DNA of 64,000 nt from Streptomyces sp. cf386 (GCF_900103585.1 NZ_FNHV01000001.1:513326-577325); one strand, 5' to 3'. Positions 10,669 to 20,691 are shown, numbered from the stretch's first letter. Made by a program: numbers and translations. Notes: generated from the letters alone by a model not told the origin.

Positions 10669-11679
10669 ATGAGCGACCCCCGGATCCTGACCGTGCGACC
10701 CGAGCCCGGCGAGTACGCCTGGACCTTCGGCGGGGCACCTCCCGTGGCGCGCATCGCACCCGGCACGGTCCTCGACCTGTACACGGAGGACTGTTTCGCC
10801 GGACGGGTGCGGTCCGAGAAGGACCTGGTGTCCGAGGTGTGCGAGTTCCCCTTCCTCAACCCGCAGACCGGGCCCTTCTACGTCGAAGGCGCCGAGCCGG
10901 GTGACACGGTCGCCGTGCACTTCGTGTCGATCGAACCGGCCCGGGACTGGGCCGCGTCCAGCACCGTCCCGCTGTTCGGCGCACTCACCTCGACGCACAC
11001 CACGGCCACGCTGCAACCGCCGCTCCCGGAGACCGTCTGGATCTGGCAGCTCGACCGGACACGGCGTACGGCGCTGTTCCGGGCGCACGACAGTGACATC
11101 GAGGCCGAGCTGCCCATGGACCCGATGCACGGCACCGTCGGGGTGGCGCCGGCCAATCTCGAGGTGCGCTCGGCCCTGGTGCCCGACGCCCACGGCGGGA
11201 ACATGGACACACCGGAGATGCGGGCGGGCGTCACCTGCTATCTCGGGGTGAACGTCGAGGGCGCGCTGCTCAGTCTCGGCGACGGACATGCCCGGCAGGG
11301 GGAGGGCGAGACCTGTGGAGTCGCGGTCGAGTGCGCGATGAACACCGTGGTGATCGTCGAGCTGCTCAAGGGACTTGCCACGCCCTGGCCCCGCATCGAG
11401 TCGGACACCCACATCATCGCGACGGGTTCGGCCCGGCCGCTGGAGGACGCCTTCCGGATATCCCAGTTGGAGCTGGTGCAGTGGCTGGTGCGCGACTACG
11501 GGTTCAGCGAGCTGGACGCGTACCAGTTCGCGACCCAGGCCGTCGAGTCGCCGCTGGCCAACGTGTGCGACACCAATTACACGTGCGTGGCCAAGATCCG
11601 CAAGCAGTGGCTGCCCGCACGTGAGACGCACCGTGGCGTCCACGCGCGACTGCGGGAGACGGCAGCGACACTGCGCTGA
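10669..11679 (+). CDS. Acetamidase/formamidase family protein
   Basis: Protein of 336 residues of the FmdA/AmdA fold, which hydrolyses short amides to ammonia and the acid. The ATG at 10669 gives the usual N-terminus (MSDPRILTVRPEPGEYAW); an earlier in-frame Met is not conserved-looking. Family motifs present include the DCFAGRV metal-site segment, PMHGTVGVAPA, and the GGNMDTPEMRAG / LSLGDGHARQGEGE core, all uninterrupted. It stands alone between the ROK gene and a Tat-exported amidase, with no partner transporter next to it. Substrate is not determinable. Confidence 0.88.
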   Translation: MSDPRILTVRPEPGEYAWTFGGAPPVARIAPGTVLDLYTEDCFAGRVRSEKDLVSEVCEFPFLNPQTGPFYVEGAEPGDTVAVHFVSIEPARDWAASSTVPLFGALTSTHTTATLQPPLPETVWIWQLDRTRRTALFRAHDSDIEAELPMDPMHGTVGVAPANLEVRSALVPDAHGGNMDTPEMRAGVTCYLGVNVEGALLSLGDGHARQGEGETCGVAVECAMNTVVIVELLKGLATPWPRIESDTHIIATGSARPLEDAFRISQLELVQWLVRDYGFSELDAYQFATQAVESPLANVCDTNYTCVAKIRKQWLPARETHRGVHARLRETAATLR

Positions 11680-11723
11680 GCGCCCCGGCCGACGTCAACA
11701 CCGACCCGTGGCCAACCTCGACG

Positions 11724-12341
11724 ATGAAAGGCCATCGCCCTTTGGAACGCGTAAGCCCCCTCCTCAGCCGACGCCGGATCCTGCAAGGCACCGCCCTCGC
11801 CGCCGTCCCGTACGCCCTGCTCCCTGAATGGCGGGCCGGAGCACACATCCCGGGTCCGGACTACCCGCTCGCCGAGTGGCAGCCGGCGAGCACCGCCAAC
11901 TACACGGTGGCGAACCGTCCTACGACCCATCCTGTCGACCGGGTGATCATCCACGTGACGCAGACCACCTACCCCAACTCCCTGTCCGTCTTCCAGAACC
12001 CGAAGAAGAAGGTGTCCGCCCACTATGTCGTCCGGTCCGCCGACGGACACACCTCCCAGTGCGTTCGCGAGGCGGACATCGCCTGGCATGCCGGGGACTG
12101 GGACCACAACACGCGCAGCATCGGCATCGAGCACGAGGGCTGGGTCGACCGGCCCGGCTACTTCACCGACGTCCTGTACGAGACATCGGCCCGGCTCACC
12201 GCGGCCATATGCGCGAGGCACGGCATACCGAAGGACCGCGCGCACATCATCGGGCACTACGAAGTGCCGGGCACCGACCACACCGATCCCGGTCCGCACT
12301 GGGACTGGACGCGCTACATACGACTGGTCGACGCCGTCTGA
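11724..12341 (+). CDS. Tat-exported N-acetylmuramoyl-L-alanine amidase (Amidase_2/PGRP)
   Basis: Protein of 205 residues predicted to cut the amide bond between muramic acid and the stem peptide of peptidoglycan. The N-terminus has a twin-arginine signal, SRRRILQGTALAAVPYAL, so export is probably folded through Tat. Catalytic zinc ligands of the T7-lysozyme type are seen as the His in RVIIHVTQT and the His/Asp in the C-terminal DHTDPGPHWDW; the Asp variant of the third ligand is common in this family. The WHAGDWDHNTRSIGIEHEG block is typical. The coding end (RLVDAV-stop) lies inside the first copy of a 26-bp tandem repeat. Confidence 0.9.
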   Translation: MKGHRPLERVSPLLSRRRILQGTALAAVPYALLPEWRAGAHIPGPDYPLAEWQPASTANYTVANRPTTHPVDRVIIHVTQTTYPNSLSVFQNPKKKVSAHYVVRSADGHTSQCVREADIAWHAGDWDHNTRSIGIEHEGWVDRPGYFTDVLYETSARLTAAICARHGIPKDRAHIIGHYEVPGTDHTDPGPHWDWTRYIRLVDAV

Positions 12342-12420
12342 ACACACGACTGGTCGATGTCGCCTGAACACACAACTGGTCGACGCCGCCTCAACACATG
12401 ACTGGTCGATGTCGCCCGAG
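12320..12420. repeat. Four-copy 26-bp tandem repeat
   Basis: Units start at 12320, 12346, 12372 and 12398 and share the core GACTGGTCGAYGYCGYC followed by TGAACAC or TCAACAC; the fourth is incomplete. The first unit forms the last codons and stop of the amidase gene. Related copies recur after the next gene at 13811-13917. The period is constant at 26 bp, so the repeats are true tandem duplications or evenly spaced protein-binding sites. Identity is seen; function is unknown. Confidence 0.85.
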
Positions 12421-12502
12421 GAGTCGCACATCTGCGCCGGTGTGCCCGTCCTTCGGGTGCCTCCCGTCGAAAAGGTTGTCCGCGCGCGTACCCGGAGTGA
12501 CG

Positions 12503-13816
12503 ATGTCCCCAGCCGCATCGCCTTCCGGGGAGGCCGAGTTGACCGATCCGTGGGTGGCCCTGGAGCCGGGGGCCGACCCCGCCGAGCGTGTCCGTGTGCT
12601 GCGCCGTGCGCATGAGACGTTCACCGAGGCGGGGACGGTGCCGCAGCCGGTGCGTGACGTGGTGGCCGACTCGTGGCGGCGTTCCGCGCGGGCCGGTGTC
12701 GGTCCGGACGGGACCGCCAATGTGGAGCTGGCCGACGGAGACCTCGGCGCCTATCGCGCGGAGCATCCGCTGGCGCGGGTGATGCCGCTGTTCCGGGAGC
12801 TGCTGGGCACGTTCGCCGCCGACGGCGAGCACCTGCTCGCCGTGTGCGACACGCACGGCAGGCTGCTGTGGGTGGAGGGCCATCCCACGACCCGGCGGAA
12901 GGCGGGGCGGATGAACTTCGTGCCGGGGGCGCGGTGGGCGGAGACCGCGGTCGGTACGAACGCGCCGGGCACGGCGGTCGCCGTGGACCGGCCGGTGCAG
13001 GTGTTCGCAGCCGAGCACTTCATCCGCCGGGTACAGCCCTGGACCTGCGCGGCGGCGCCGGTGCACGATCCGCGCAGCGGACGGGTGCTGGGCGCGGTGG
13101 ACATCACCGGCGGGGACAGGCTCGCGCATCCGCACAGTCTGGGGTTCGTGCAGGCGGTGGCCCGTGCCGCGGAGTCCCAACTGGCGCTGCTCGCCCCGCC
13201 TGCGCCGGCCGCCGACACGCCGGAGCTGAGCGCACTGGGCCGGGACGAGGCGCAGCTGCTCATGGGTGGCCGACGGGTCAGACTCAGTCGCCGGCACAGC
13301 GAGATCCTGGTGCTGCTGGCCCGCCATCCGGAGGGGCTGACCGGGGACGAGTTGCTGTGCGCGCTGTACGAGGACGAGTCGGTGACGCCGGTGACACTGC
13401 GCGCCGAACTGGCCCGCCTGCGCCGGACGCTGAGCCCCGGGCTGCTCGCCTCGCGGCCGTACCGGCTGACGGTGCCGATCGAGTCGGACGTGGCGGTCGT
13501 CGAGCGTCGGCTGGAGACGGGTGCGGTCACGGCCGCGGTCACGGCGTACTCCGGCCCGCTGCTGCCCGGCTCCCAGGCACCGGCGGTGGTGCGGCTCAGG
13601 CGGCGGCTGGCCGACGGCCTGCGTACGGCGCTGATCGCCCGCCACGACCCCGACCTGTTGGCCGACTGGGCGCACACGCCGTGGGGCGAGGACGACCTGG
13701 ACGTGTGGCGGGCGCTCGCCGTGGTGCGGCCGACGGCGGTGGTGCGGTCGAGGCTGGCCGCGCTGGAGTCCGAGCTCGCGGCGCAGCCTGTCTGGGAGGG
13801 CCGTCCGCCGTACTGA
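12503..13816 (+). CDS. GAF-domain transcriptional regulator, aldehyde/acetoin-type
   Basis: Protein of 437 residues. Residues ~75-225 form a GAF sensor domain like that of AcoR-type acetoin/alcohol regulators, with the conserved NFVPGARWAETAVGTNAPGTA and HFIRRVQPWTCAAAPVHDP blocks. Unlike AcoR it has no sigma-54 AAA+ module; the C-terminal half instead shows a winged-helix-like segment around RLSRRHSEILVLLARHPEGLTGDELLCALY. The ATG at 12503 is chosen because upstream codons lie in the repeat. It sits directly before an aldehyde dehydrogenase, the usual partner in Streptomyces, and probably activates it. Flanked on both sides by related short repeats. Confidence 0.85.
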   Translation: MSPAASPSGEAELTDPWVALEPGADPAERVRVLRRAHETFTEAGTVPQPVRDVVADSWRRSARAGVGPDGTANVELADGDLGAYRAEHPLARVMPLFRELLGTFAADGEHLLAVCDTHGRLLWVEGHPTTRRKAGRMNFVPGARWAETAVGTNAPGTAVAVDRPVQVFAAEHFIRRVQPWTCAAAPVHDPRSGRVLGAVDITGGDRLAHPHSLGFVQAVARAAESQLALLAPPAPAADTPELSALGRDEAQLLMGGRRVRLSRRHSEILVLLARHPEGLTGDELLCALYEDESVTPVTLRAELARLRRTLSPGLLASRPYRLTVPIESDVAVVERRLETGAVTAAVTAYSGPLLPGSQAPAVVRLRRRLADGLRTALIARHDPDLLADWAHTPWGEDDLDVWRALAVVRPTAVVRSRLAALESELAAQPVWEGRPPY

Positions 13817-13917
13817 TCGAAGCGCCACCACCGTCAACTGGTCGAACCGCCGTCAACCCGTCGAACCGCCATCACCGGTCAACTGATCGAACCAGCGGCG
13901 GGCTGGTCGAACCGCCG
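13811..13917. repeat. Five-copy degenerate repeat, related to 12320-12420
   Basis: Copies of ACTGRTCGAACCGCC or close variants begin near 13812, 13837, 13856, 13882 and 13902, alternately ~19-20 and ~25-26 bp apart. The first copy covers the stop codon of the GAF regulator gene, exactly as the first copy of the upstream array covers the stop of the amidase gene. The array lies in the promoter region of the aldehyde dehydrogenase, so regulator binding is possible. Confidence 0.75.
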
Positions 13918-14032
13918 GCCGACCGATGGGCCCACCCCTGGCCCGCGCAACGTACTTGCAACCTAGCCGTCCCTAGCCTCGCGCCGAGAGCTGCCCAACG
14001 GCGGGCAGCGCTTCTTCGGGAGGCAGAGCAGC

Positions 14033-15556
14033 ATGACCCGTTACGCGGCGCCCGGCACCGAGGGCGCGATCGTCTCCTACCAGGCGCGCTACGACCACTT
14101 CATCGGCGGTGAGTACGTGCCGCCGATCCGGGGGCAGTACTTCGAGAACCCGACGCCGGTGAACGGGCAGCCGTTCACCGAGATCGCGCGGGGTACGGCG
14201 GAGGACGTGGAGCGGGCGCTGGACTCGGCGCACGCGGCCGCCCCCGCGTGGGGCCGGACGTCGGTGACCGAGCGGGCCGACATCCTGCTGAAGATCGCCG
14301 ACCGTATGGAGGCGAACCTAGAGAAGCTGGCGGTTGCCGAGAGCTGGGAGAACGGCAAGCCGGTACGGGAGACGCTGGCGGCCGACATCCCCCTGGCCAT
14401 CGACCACTTCCGCTACTTCGCGGGCGCGATCAGGGCGCAGGAGGGCTCGCTGGGCGAGGTCGACGACGACACGGTGGCGTATCACTTCCATGAGCCGTTG
14501 GGCGTCGTCGCGCAGATCATCCCGTGGAACTTTCCGATCCTGATGGCGACCTGGAAGCTCGCCCCCGCGCTGGCCGCGGGCAACACGGTCGTGCTCAAGC
14601 CGGCCGAGCAGACGCCGGCGTCCATCCACTACTGGCTGAGCCTGGTCTCCGATCTGCTCCCGCCCGGCGTGGTCAACGTCGTCAACGGATTCGGCGTGGA
14701 GGCGGGCAAACCGCTGGCGTCCAGTCCCAGGGTGGCCAAAGTGGCGTTCACCGGGGAGACCACGACCGGCCGGCTGATCATGCAGTACGCCTCGGAGAAC
14801 ATCACCCCGGTCACGCTCGAACTCGGCGGCAAGTCCCCGAACATCTTCTTCGACGACGTCTGGGCGGCCGACGACGACTTCCGGGACAAGGCGCTCGAAG
14901 GCTTCACGATGTTCGCGCTCAACCAGGGCGAGGTGTGCACGTGCCCGTCCCGGGCGCTGGTCCAGCGTGGCCGCTACGCCGAGTTCATGGACGCGGCGAT
15001 CGCTCGCACCGAGCGCATCAAGACCGGCCACCCGCTGGACACGGACACGATGATCGGCGCACAGGCGTCCAACGACCAGTTGGAGAAGATCCTCTCCTAC
15101 CTCGACATCGGCCGGCAGGAGGGCGCCCGGGTCCTCACGGGCGGCGAACGTATCGAGCACGACGGCGAGTTGAAGGGCGGCTACTACGTCCAGCCGACCG
15201 TCTTCGAGGGCGATAACCGGATGCGGATCTTCCAGGAGGAGATCTTCGGGCCGGTCGTGTCGGTGACGTCCTTCGACGACTTCGACGACGCCGTCAAGAT
15301 CGCCAACGACACGCTGTACGGGCTTGGTGCGGGAGTGTGGACGCGGGACATCAACACCGCGTACCGCGCGGGCCGCGCCATCCAGGCGGGGCGCGTGTGG
15401 ACGAACTGCTACCACGCGTACCCGGCGCATGCGGCCTTCGGCGGCTACAAGGGCTCGGGCATCGGGCGTGAGACGCACAAGATGATGCTGGAGCACTATC
15501 AGCAGACCAAGAACCTTCTTGTTTCATACAGCCCGAAGAGGCTTGGGTTCTTCTAG
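14033..15556 (+). CDS. NAD-dependent aldehyde dehydrogenase
   Basis: Protein of 507 residues oxidising an aldehyde (acetaldehyde or similar in this subfamily) to the acid with NAD. Active-site Cys302 lies in [11 protein letters not shown] and the general base Glu263 in LELGGKSPN; the Rossmann segments [21 protein letters not shown] and the C-terminal [17 protein letters not shown] are intact. An AGGCAGAGCAGC ribosome-binding region precedes the ATG. The length, N-terminus and C-terminus match the ExaC/AcoD-like group that is typically activated by a GAF regulator, which is the gene just upstream. A strong hairpin follows the stop. Confidence 0.93.
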   Translation: MTRYAAPGTEGAIVSYQARYDHFIGGEYVPPIRGQYFENPTPVNGQPFTEIARGTAEDVERALDSAHAAAPAWGRTSVTERADILLKIADRMEANLEKLAVAESWENGKPVRETLAADIPLAIDHFRYFAGAIRAQEGSLGEVDDDTVAYHFHEPLGVVAQIIPWNFPILMATWKLAPALAAGNTVVLKPAEQTPASIHYWLSLVSDLLPPGVVNVVNGFGVEAGKPLASSPRVAKVAFTGETTTGRLIMQYASENITPVTLELGGKSPNIFFDDVWAADDDFRDKALEGFTMFALNQGEVCTCPSRALVQRGRYAEFMDAAIARTERIKTGHPLDTDTMIGAQASNDQLEKILSYLDIGRQEGARVLTGGERIEHDGELKGGYYVQPTVFEGDNRMRIFQEEIFGPVVSVTSFDDFDDAVKIANDTLYGLGAGVWTRDINTAYRAGRAIQAGRVWTNCYHAYPAHAAFGGYKGSGIGRETHKMMLEHYQQTKNLLVSYSPKRLGFF

Positions 15557-15565
15557 AGCTTCAAG

Positions 15566-15604
15566 TCGGTTGTCTGGAGGGAGCTCTGCCTTCCAGACAA
15601 CCGA
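15566..15604 (+). terminator. Hairpin after aldehyde dehydrogenase
   Basis: Perfect 12-bp inverted repeat (TCGGTTGTCTGG / CCAGACAACCGA) with a 15-base loop, 10 bases after the stop. Likely an intrinsic terminator without a U tract, the common form in Streptomyces. Confidence 0.75.
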
Positions 15605-16366
15605 GACCCGAAGTCACTGTAAGCAATTGCTCGACGACGCTTCGTGGCGACCGGCTCTGAAGCAACGAAGCCAGATCCCCCCCGCCCTTCATGATCGGCC
15701 GATCCCCTGGCCAGTATGTCCAGCTGTGACCCACACCCATCCGTCACCGACTGGACCCGAGGGCGGCTGGCCGTCGAAACACATCCAACTCGTCCTGGAT
15801 GCACTGGACATGAGCCTGTGGCAGCACGACCGAGACGGTCGTCCATCCATGGCCCTTTCACGGTGCTCGGTGACTCACAGGCCGTTGATGGCCCCCGGAT
15901 CACCGACTCGCCCGTCAGCCTGCCGCGTGTCAAGGGGCGTGTCCTGCAGCTGGACTGTCCACCCGTACCCCACTACCCGTACAAGCCCTGACACTTCGCC
16001 CGGCATCTGGGCGCAGCATGGGCACTGCATGGCGACGGCGCGCTCATCGTCCGTTGCGCCTTGGCGCGATTACCGGATGGCCACGCGATCCCTTCAGGCC
16101 GTGGCCAAGCGTTACGGCAGTTCTGAAGCACGGCCGGCACGCTCAGCAGCACGCCGTACGCCGCGATGGCCAGACCCACCACCCAACCGGGCAGGTCCAG
16201 GCCCAGCCCGGCGAGGAAGAGCCACATGAGCGGGGCCGTGGCCCACATACTGCCCGCCCCGCCCGCGGCGGACCGCTCGACCTCGTCGTACACCCGCTCC
16301 TGCGACACTCGGATGCGCCGCAGATCTCGCCATGCTCACCCCCTCTGAAGCCCGCCGTGCTCTGGC
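15605..16366. other. Gene-free stretch with transposon debris
   Basis: No intact gene. It holds an IS3-type transposase scrap (listed separately at 15755-15860). On the minus strand 16080-16308 encodes a short hydrophobic peptide (WLFLAGLGLDLPGWVVGLAIAAYG) that may be the remnant of a membrane protein, but its tail runs into unrelated sequence and it has no clear start or partner. The right end abuts the truncated 5' end of the acyl-CoA synthetase. Confidence 0.6.
15755..15860 (+). mobile_element. IS3-family transposase fragment
   Basis: About 33 codons read PSKHIQLVLDALDMSLWQ-HDRDGRP, the integrase-core stretch found before the catalytic GSQY region of IS3-group transposases (usual form LVLDALEMALWQRD). 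Neither end of the transposase nor terminal repeats are recognisable, so it is a dead remnant. Confidence 0.65.
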
Positions 16367-18232
16367 GTGAGCAGACCCTGCATTTCGTCCCTCTGGACAG
16401 AATTCCGGTCACTGGCCTTCTCGTTGGTGGCTGGACACGACGACACGGCCCTGCCCGACGCCTCCGCTGCAGAAGCGGACCGCACCCTCACATGCCTGGG
16501 GGCTTCCGTCCTTGGGCGCTTCAACGGCGTCGACGCGGGCCGCGGCGATCAACCCGCACTCGTCTACGACTCACCCGTGACCGGCACCCGGCGCACCTAC
16601 ACCTACGCCCAACTGAGGGACGAGGTGGCGGCCTTCGCCGGAGGGCTCGCGCAACTCGGTGTGGAACAGGGCGACCGAGTGGTGATCTACATGCCGATGG
16701 TCCCCGAGGCCGCCATCGCGATGCTGGCCTGTGCGCGCATCGGCGCCGTGCACTCGGTGGTCTTCGGCGGGTTCGCCCCGCACGAACTCGCCCTCCGCAT
16801 CGACGACGCCGCCCCCAAGGTGGTCGTCTCCGCCTCCTGCGGCATCGAGGGCAAGCGGGTCATCGCGTACAAGCCGCTGCTCGACCGGGCGATCGAACTC
16901 GCGGTCCACAAGCCGGAGAAGAGCGTGGTCCTGCAACGTCCGCAGGAGAGGGCCGAGTTGGGGGTCGACGATCTCGACTGGGCCGACCTGGTCGCCGCGG
17001 CACCGCCGGCCGGCTGCGTTCCCGTCCCGGCGAACGCGCCCCTGTACATCCTCTACACGTCCGGAACGACCGGGAAACCGAAGGGAGTTGTCCGTGACTG
17101 CGGCGGTTGTGCCGTGGCCCTGCACTGGTCGATGGGCGCCGTGTACGACGTGGGCCCGGGCGAGACGATGTTCACCGGCTCGGACGTCGGATGGGTCGTC
17201 GGGCACTCGTACATCGTCTACGCCCCGCTGCTGGTCGGCGCGACCACGGTCCTGTACGAGGGCAAGCCGGTCGGTACCCCGGACGCGGGGCAGTTCTGGC
17301 GCGTCGCCGCCGAGTACCGCGTCAAGACGATGTTCACCGCGCCCACCGCTTTCCGGGCCATCCGTAAGGAGGACCCCAAGGGTCTGCTCGCCGTGGACCA
17401 CGACCTGTCCGGCCTGCGCCACCTCTTCCTCGCGGGCGAGCGCCTCGACCCCGAGACGTACCGCTGGGCGAGCACCCTTCTGGACATCCCGGTGATCGAC
17501 CACTGGTGGCAGACGGAGACGGGCTGGCCCATCGTCGCCAACCCGGTCGGCATCGAGGCCGCGCCCGTCAAGCCCGGTTCCCCCACCCGCCCGCTGCCCG
17601 GCTGGGACGTCCGCGTCCTCGACCCCTCGGGCGATCCGGTGCCCGCGGGCGTCGACGGCGCCATCGTCGTGAAGCTCCCCCTGCCGCCGGGCGCGCTTCC
17701 TACCCTGTGGAACGACGACGAACGCTACGTCGCCTCCTACCTCTCCGCATTCGACGGCTACTACCTCACCGGCGACAGCGGGCACATCGACGACGACGGC
17801 TACGTCTTCGTCATGGGCCGTACCGACGACGTCATCAACGTCGCCGGACACCGGCTGTCCACCGGCAGCATGGAGGAAGCCCTGGCGGCTCATCCCGATG
17901 TCGCGGAATGCGCCGTCATCGGGGTCGCCGACGCACTGAAGGGGCAAGTGCCGCGCGGTTTCGTCGTCCTCAAAGCCGGCATCAGCCGCGAGGCGACCGA
18001 GGTCGAGGCCGAACTCGTCCAGCTCGTACGCGACCGCATCGGTGCCGTCGCCTCGCTCAAGAGCGTGGCGGTCGTGGCCGCCCTGCCCAAGACCCGATCG
18101 GGAAAGATCCTTCGCAAGACGATGCGCGGCATCGCCGACGGCCTCGACGAACCCATCCCCTCCACCGTCGACGACGCGAGCGTCATCGAGGCTCTCCGCC
18201 CTGTCCTTCGACGCGCAGGCCGCGCCGTATGA
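16367..18232 (+). pseudogene. Propionyl-CoA synthetase (PrpE-like), N-terminally truncated
   Basis: AMP-forming acyl-CoA synthetase of the propionate/acetate type, which activates short acids to CoA thioesters. From about residue 63 (GRGDQPALVYDSP) to the C-terminus the protein matches the family: P-loop YILYTSGTTGKPKG, the TGDSGHIDDDGY hinge, and the acetylatable lysine motif PKTRSGKILRK. The first ~60 residues do not resemble the family N-terminal domain (missing the WYRWF..LNTCYN region), and the upstream DNA is transposon debris. The gene was apparently cut at its 5' end. The adenylating and C-terminal domains are undamaged, so a shortened product from an internal start is possible; the stated start is only the longest open frame. 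Confidence 0.75.
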
Positions 18233-18585
18233 CCGTCCATCTTCTGCTATGCGCTGTTGAGCTGTCCGCGGCTGTCGTCCAGCGTCATGTCGATCACAGG
18301 GTGGCGGGTGCACTTCACCCGGCGAGACCTCGCGTGGCCGAGGGAAGTGAGCCCATACATACGGGAGTTCAATGAGCTGTTCGGCGATCTGGATCAACGG
18401 CTGGATGACCTGGGCGTACCCGGAGGTCAGCCGTTCCGAATCAGTCCGAATCAGTCCGACGGCCGAGGGATCGCTGTGGCGTTGTCGCGTGCGGCTGGAG
18501 CGGTCGAGGAGTTGGCGGTGTGCCGCTGGGGTGGCGCTGACGCGCGGGGTGTAGTCCTGGCCGCGTCGTACGGTCACGGCCTGGC
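18233..18585. other. Gene-free stretch
   Basis: No supported gene on either strand. Open frames here are short and lack recognisable motifs; the sequence separates the 3' end of the acyl-CoA synthetase from the 3' end of a decayed reductase on the opposite strand. Confidence 0.5.
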
Positions 18586-19440
18586 TCAGAACAGCAGTAC
18601 GGGGCGCCCCCGTACACCGCCCCCTTCGAAGAGACGGTGCGCCTCTGCCGCCTGTTCGGCTGGGAACGTGGCCGCGACGCGGAGTGTGAGGATGCCGGAC
18701 TCGGCCTGGTCGCGTAGTTCCGTCAGGGCTGCCGTGTCCCGGAGCCGGTCCCCCACGAACCAGGGCAGCCGGCGCACACCACGGTCCGTGGTCCCGGTAA
18801 ACCCCTGAAGGGTCACGATGGTTCCGCCGTCGCGCACCCCTGCGGCCACCGCCGCGTTCGTCAGCCCGGCGCCGATGATCCCGCCCGCGCCGGCGGGGGG
18901 GCAGTTCACGGACTCGTTCGGCGAATTGGTCCCCGCGGGGGAGCACGTGCTCGGGCCCCAGGCCGGTGACGAGGCCGCGGTCCTTGTCCGCCGCGTCGGC
19001 GATCACTGTCAGCCCGGCGGCCTTGGCCGACTGCACCGCGTAACCGCCCACCGCGCCGGCTGCGCCGGTCACCGCGACCGTCGCTCCGGGGGGCAGTTCA
19101 AGGGCGTCCAGCGCCATCCGCGCGGTGAGCGCGTTCATCAGGAGGGTCGACGCCGCCGTCAGGTCGGCCCTCTTGGGCGCACGAACCACCGATTCCGGGG
19201 TTGCGACCACGTGGCGATCGTCGACGCCGTTCTCATGCCTTTGCTCTGACGGCCATTTGTGAAGCGTCACCGGCAGGCGATCGGTCGGAAGCGAGTTCAG
19301 GGTTGGTGTGCCCGCCACGAGCAGAGTGGCGCTGCGTCGCGAGGTCGGGTGTGGACCTGTTCGCCCGCCTTGAACCCGTGCACCGCGGGTCCGACGCGGC
19401 AGGCGAGGCCCGCGACGTCGCGCCCGTACGTAGGGGGTGG
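18586..19440 (-). pseudogene. Decayed NADP-dependent medium-chain reductase (quinone oxidoreductase type)
   Basis: Pieces of one zinc-independent MDR reductase are spread over different minus-strand frames. Near 19430-19310 one frame reads GRDVAGLACRVGPAVHGF and KAGEQVHTRPRD (N-terminal catalytic domain). Near 19200-18960 another frame reads TLLMNALTARMALDALELPPG, TVAVTGAAGAVGGYAVQSAK and [12 protein letters not shown] (nucleotide-binding domain with the AxGAVG motif). The C-terminal frame 18909-18586 reads [15 protein letters not shown] to the stop. At least two frameshifts separate these. A functional protein is not expected. An intact relative lies at 38152-39165. Confidence 0.8.
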
Positions 19441-19569
19441 ACAAGGCTGCGTGCAGGCTCCAGGTGTCGAGTGGGTACCTCTTCCCGTACGGGTGTCGCG
19501 CCGCAGGTGAGGTGTTGGCGTGGTGCCGAGGGCGCGGCGCCCGCTCCGCGGTGTCCGCTTGAACGCCGG

Positions 19570-20178
19570 TCAGTGCGCCGCCCTGGCGTCCCCTTCATGC
19601 TCGATGCCCAGGAGGGCGAGGGCGTTGTGGATGCCCTGTTCGAGGACTTGATCAGCGAGCTGCGGGTCGGCGAGGGCCCGCGAGAGCTGGAGTGTGCCGG
19701 CCATCATGGCGTACGAGCTCAGTGCCATGGGGCGGACCGAGAGCGGGTCGTTGGGCGCCAGGCGGGTGGCGATGCCGTCGGCGACCACCAGTACGCCGTC
19801 GGTGTAAGCCTGCTTGGTCGGGTGTGTGCAGCGCCCTATCTCGTCGAGCAGGGCAGCGGAGGGGCAGCCGACGTCACGGCTGTCACGGTGCCAGGGGGAC
19901 AGGTACCAGCGCACGATCTGTTCGAGGCCGGCGCGGCCCGGTTCCGCGTGCGCGACGATAGTCGCGTTCTGAGCCTGCAGCTGGTCGGCGATCGTGGTGG
20001 CCACCAGGTCGTCCTTGGACGTGAAGTGGGTGTAGAAGGCGCCGTTGGTCAGCCCGGCGTCCCTCATGAGCGCCGCGATGCCCGAGCCGTCGATGCCGTC
20101 CTCCTTGAAGCGACGGCCCGCCGTCTCGATGATCCTCTGCCGGGTGGCCTGCTTGTGCTCTCTCCCGTATCGCACCAC
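19570..20178 (-). CDS. TetR-family repressor (copy 1 of a similar pair)
   Basis: Protein of 202 residues with an N-terminal TetR helix-turn-helix (RQRIIETAGRRFKEDGIDGS, then LMRDAGLTNGAFYTHFTSKDDL). The ligand domain contains CPSAALLDEIGR, shared with the TetR at 24331-24924; across the first 70 residues the two are near-identical in pattern. Upstream, 50-75 bases from the start, lies a TTGAATTACGTTC element matching the recurrent operator of this region. Probably represses itself and the adjacent hydrolase at 20692. Effector unknown; possibly an aldehyde, quinone or ester given the regulated enzymes. Confidence 0.9.
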   Translation of the reverse strand: MVRYGREHKQATRQRIIETAGRRFKEDGIDGSGIAALMRDAGLTNGAFYTHFTSKDDLVATTIADQLQAQNATIVAHAEPGRAGLEQIVRWYLSPWHRDSRDVGCPSAALLDEIGRCTHPTKQAYTDGVLVVADGIATRLAPNDPLSVRPMALSSYAMMAGTLQLSRALADPQLADQVLEQGIHNALALLGIEHEGDARAAH

Positions 20179-20691
20179 ACACTCCTCTACGTACCGGGCG
20201 GCCGCTCGCCCTCCATCGGCTCCTCCAATGTATTGTATTGTGAACGTAATTCAATAGCCCAGGATTCCGGCACCCTCGCGACCGGGACGGGGACACGACC
20301 TCTCAGTTCCTGTCGTACTGGACCGCTTGCACCGCCGGTCCGCATTCGGCTCCACGGCCGACCGCGGGCTCCGCTCACCACACAGACACCCCCTTGTACA
20401 TCAGAAGCGTCCATGCTTAATATTATGATCATCATTTAATTGCCTCGCGGCTCGGCCCGATGGATTCCGAGGCGATCGGAGCGCGCCGGAAGCCGCCTGG
20501 GTGACCCCAGGGGTCGAGAAGGTGTCGAGCGATCCGAGCGGATCGGATCGTCGGCCTGATCCACAACTCCAGCTCGCCTCTTCGAGCGCCGGCCAACGGC
20601 AGCGGCCCCACAGGCCCAGCACGTCTCCCCGTGTGCCGCGTGAGCAGACCCGCCAGAACTGACGGGCACCCGCCAACAAGAGAAGGACGTC
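20179..20691. promoter_or_regulatory. Divergent control region of TetR and alpha/beta hydrolase, two operator-like palindromes
   Basis: This 513-base gap between divergent genes has two AT-rich islands in an otherwise GC-rich stretch. On the minus strand 20253-20232 reads TTGAATTACGTTCACAATAC; on the plus strand 20423-20434 reads TTATGATCATCA. Both fit the TTACGATCGTAA-type site repeated through 20-32 kb. No coding sequence is supported here. Confidence 0.65.

Noticed and set aside
12320..13917. Possible CRISPR array
   Set aside because: Units are adjacent without unique spacers, and there are no cas genes.
16080..16308. Small hydrophobic minus-strand frame as a membrane protein gene
   Set aside because: No start or family match and it abuts transposon debris; recorded only as possible remnant.
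16571..19444. 957-codon open frame on the minus strand antisense to the acyl-CoA synthetase
   Set aside because: Product of GC bias; text has no motifs except the embedded MDR remnant, which lies outside the synthetase.
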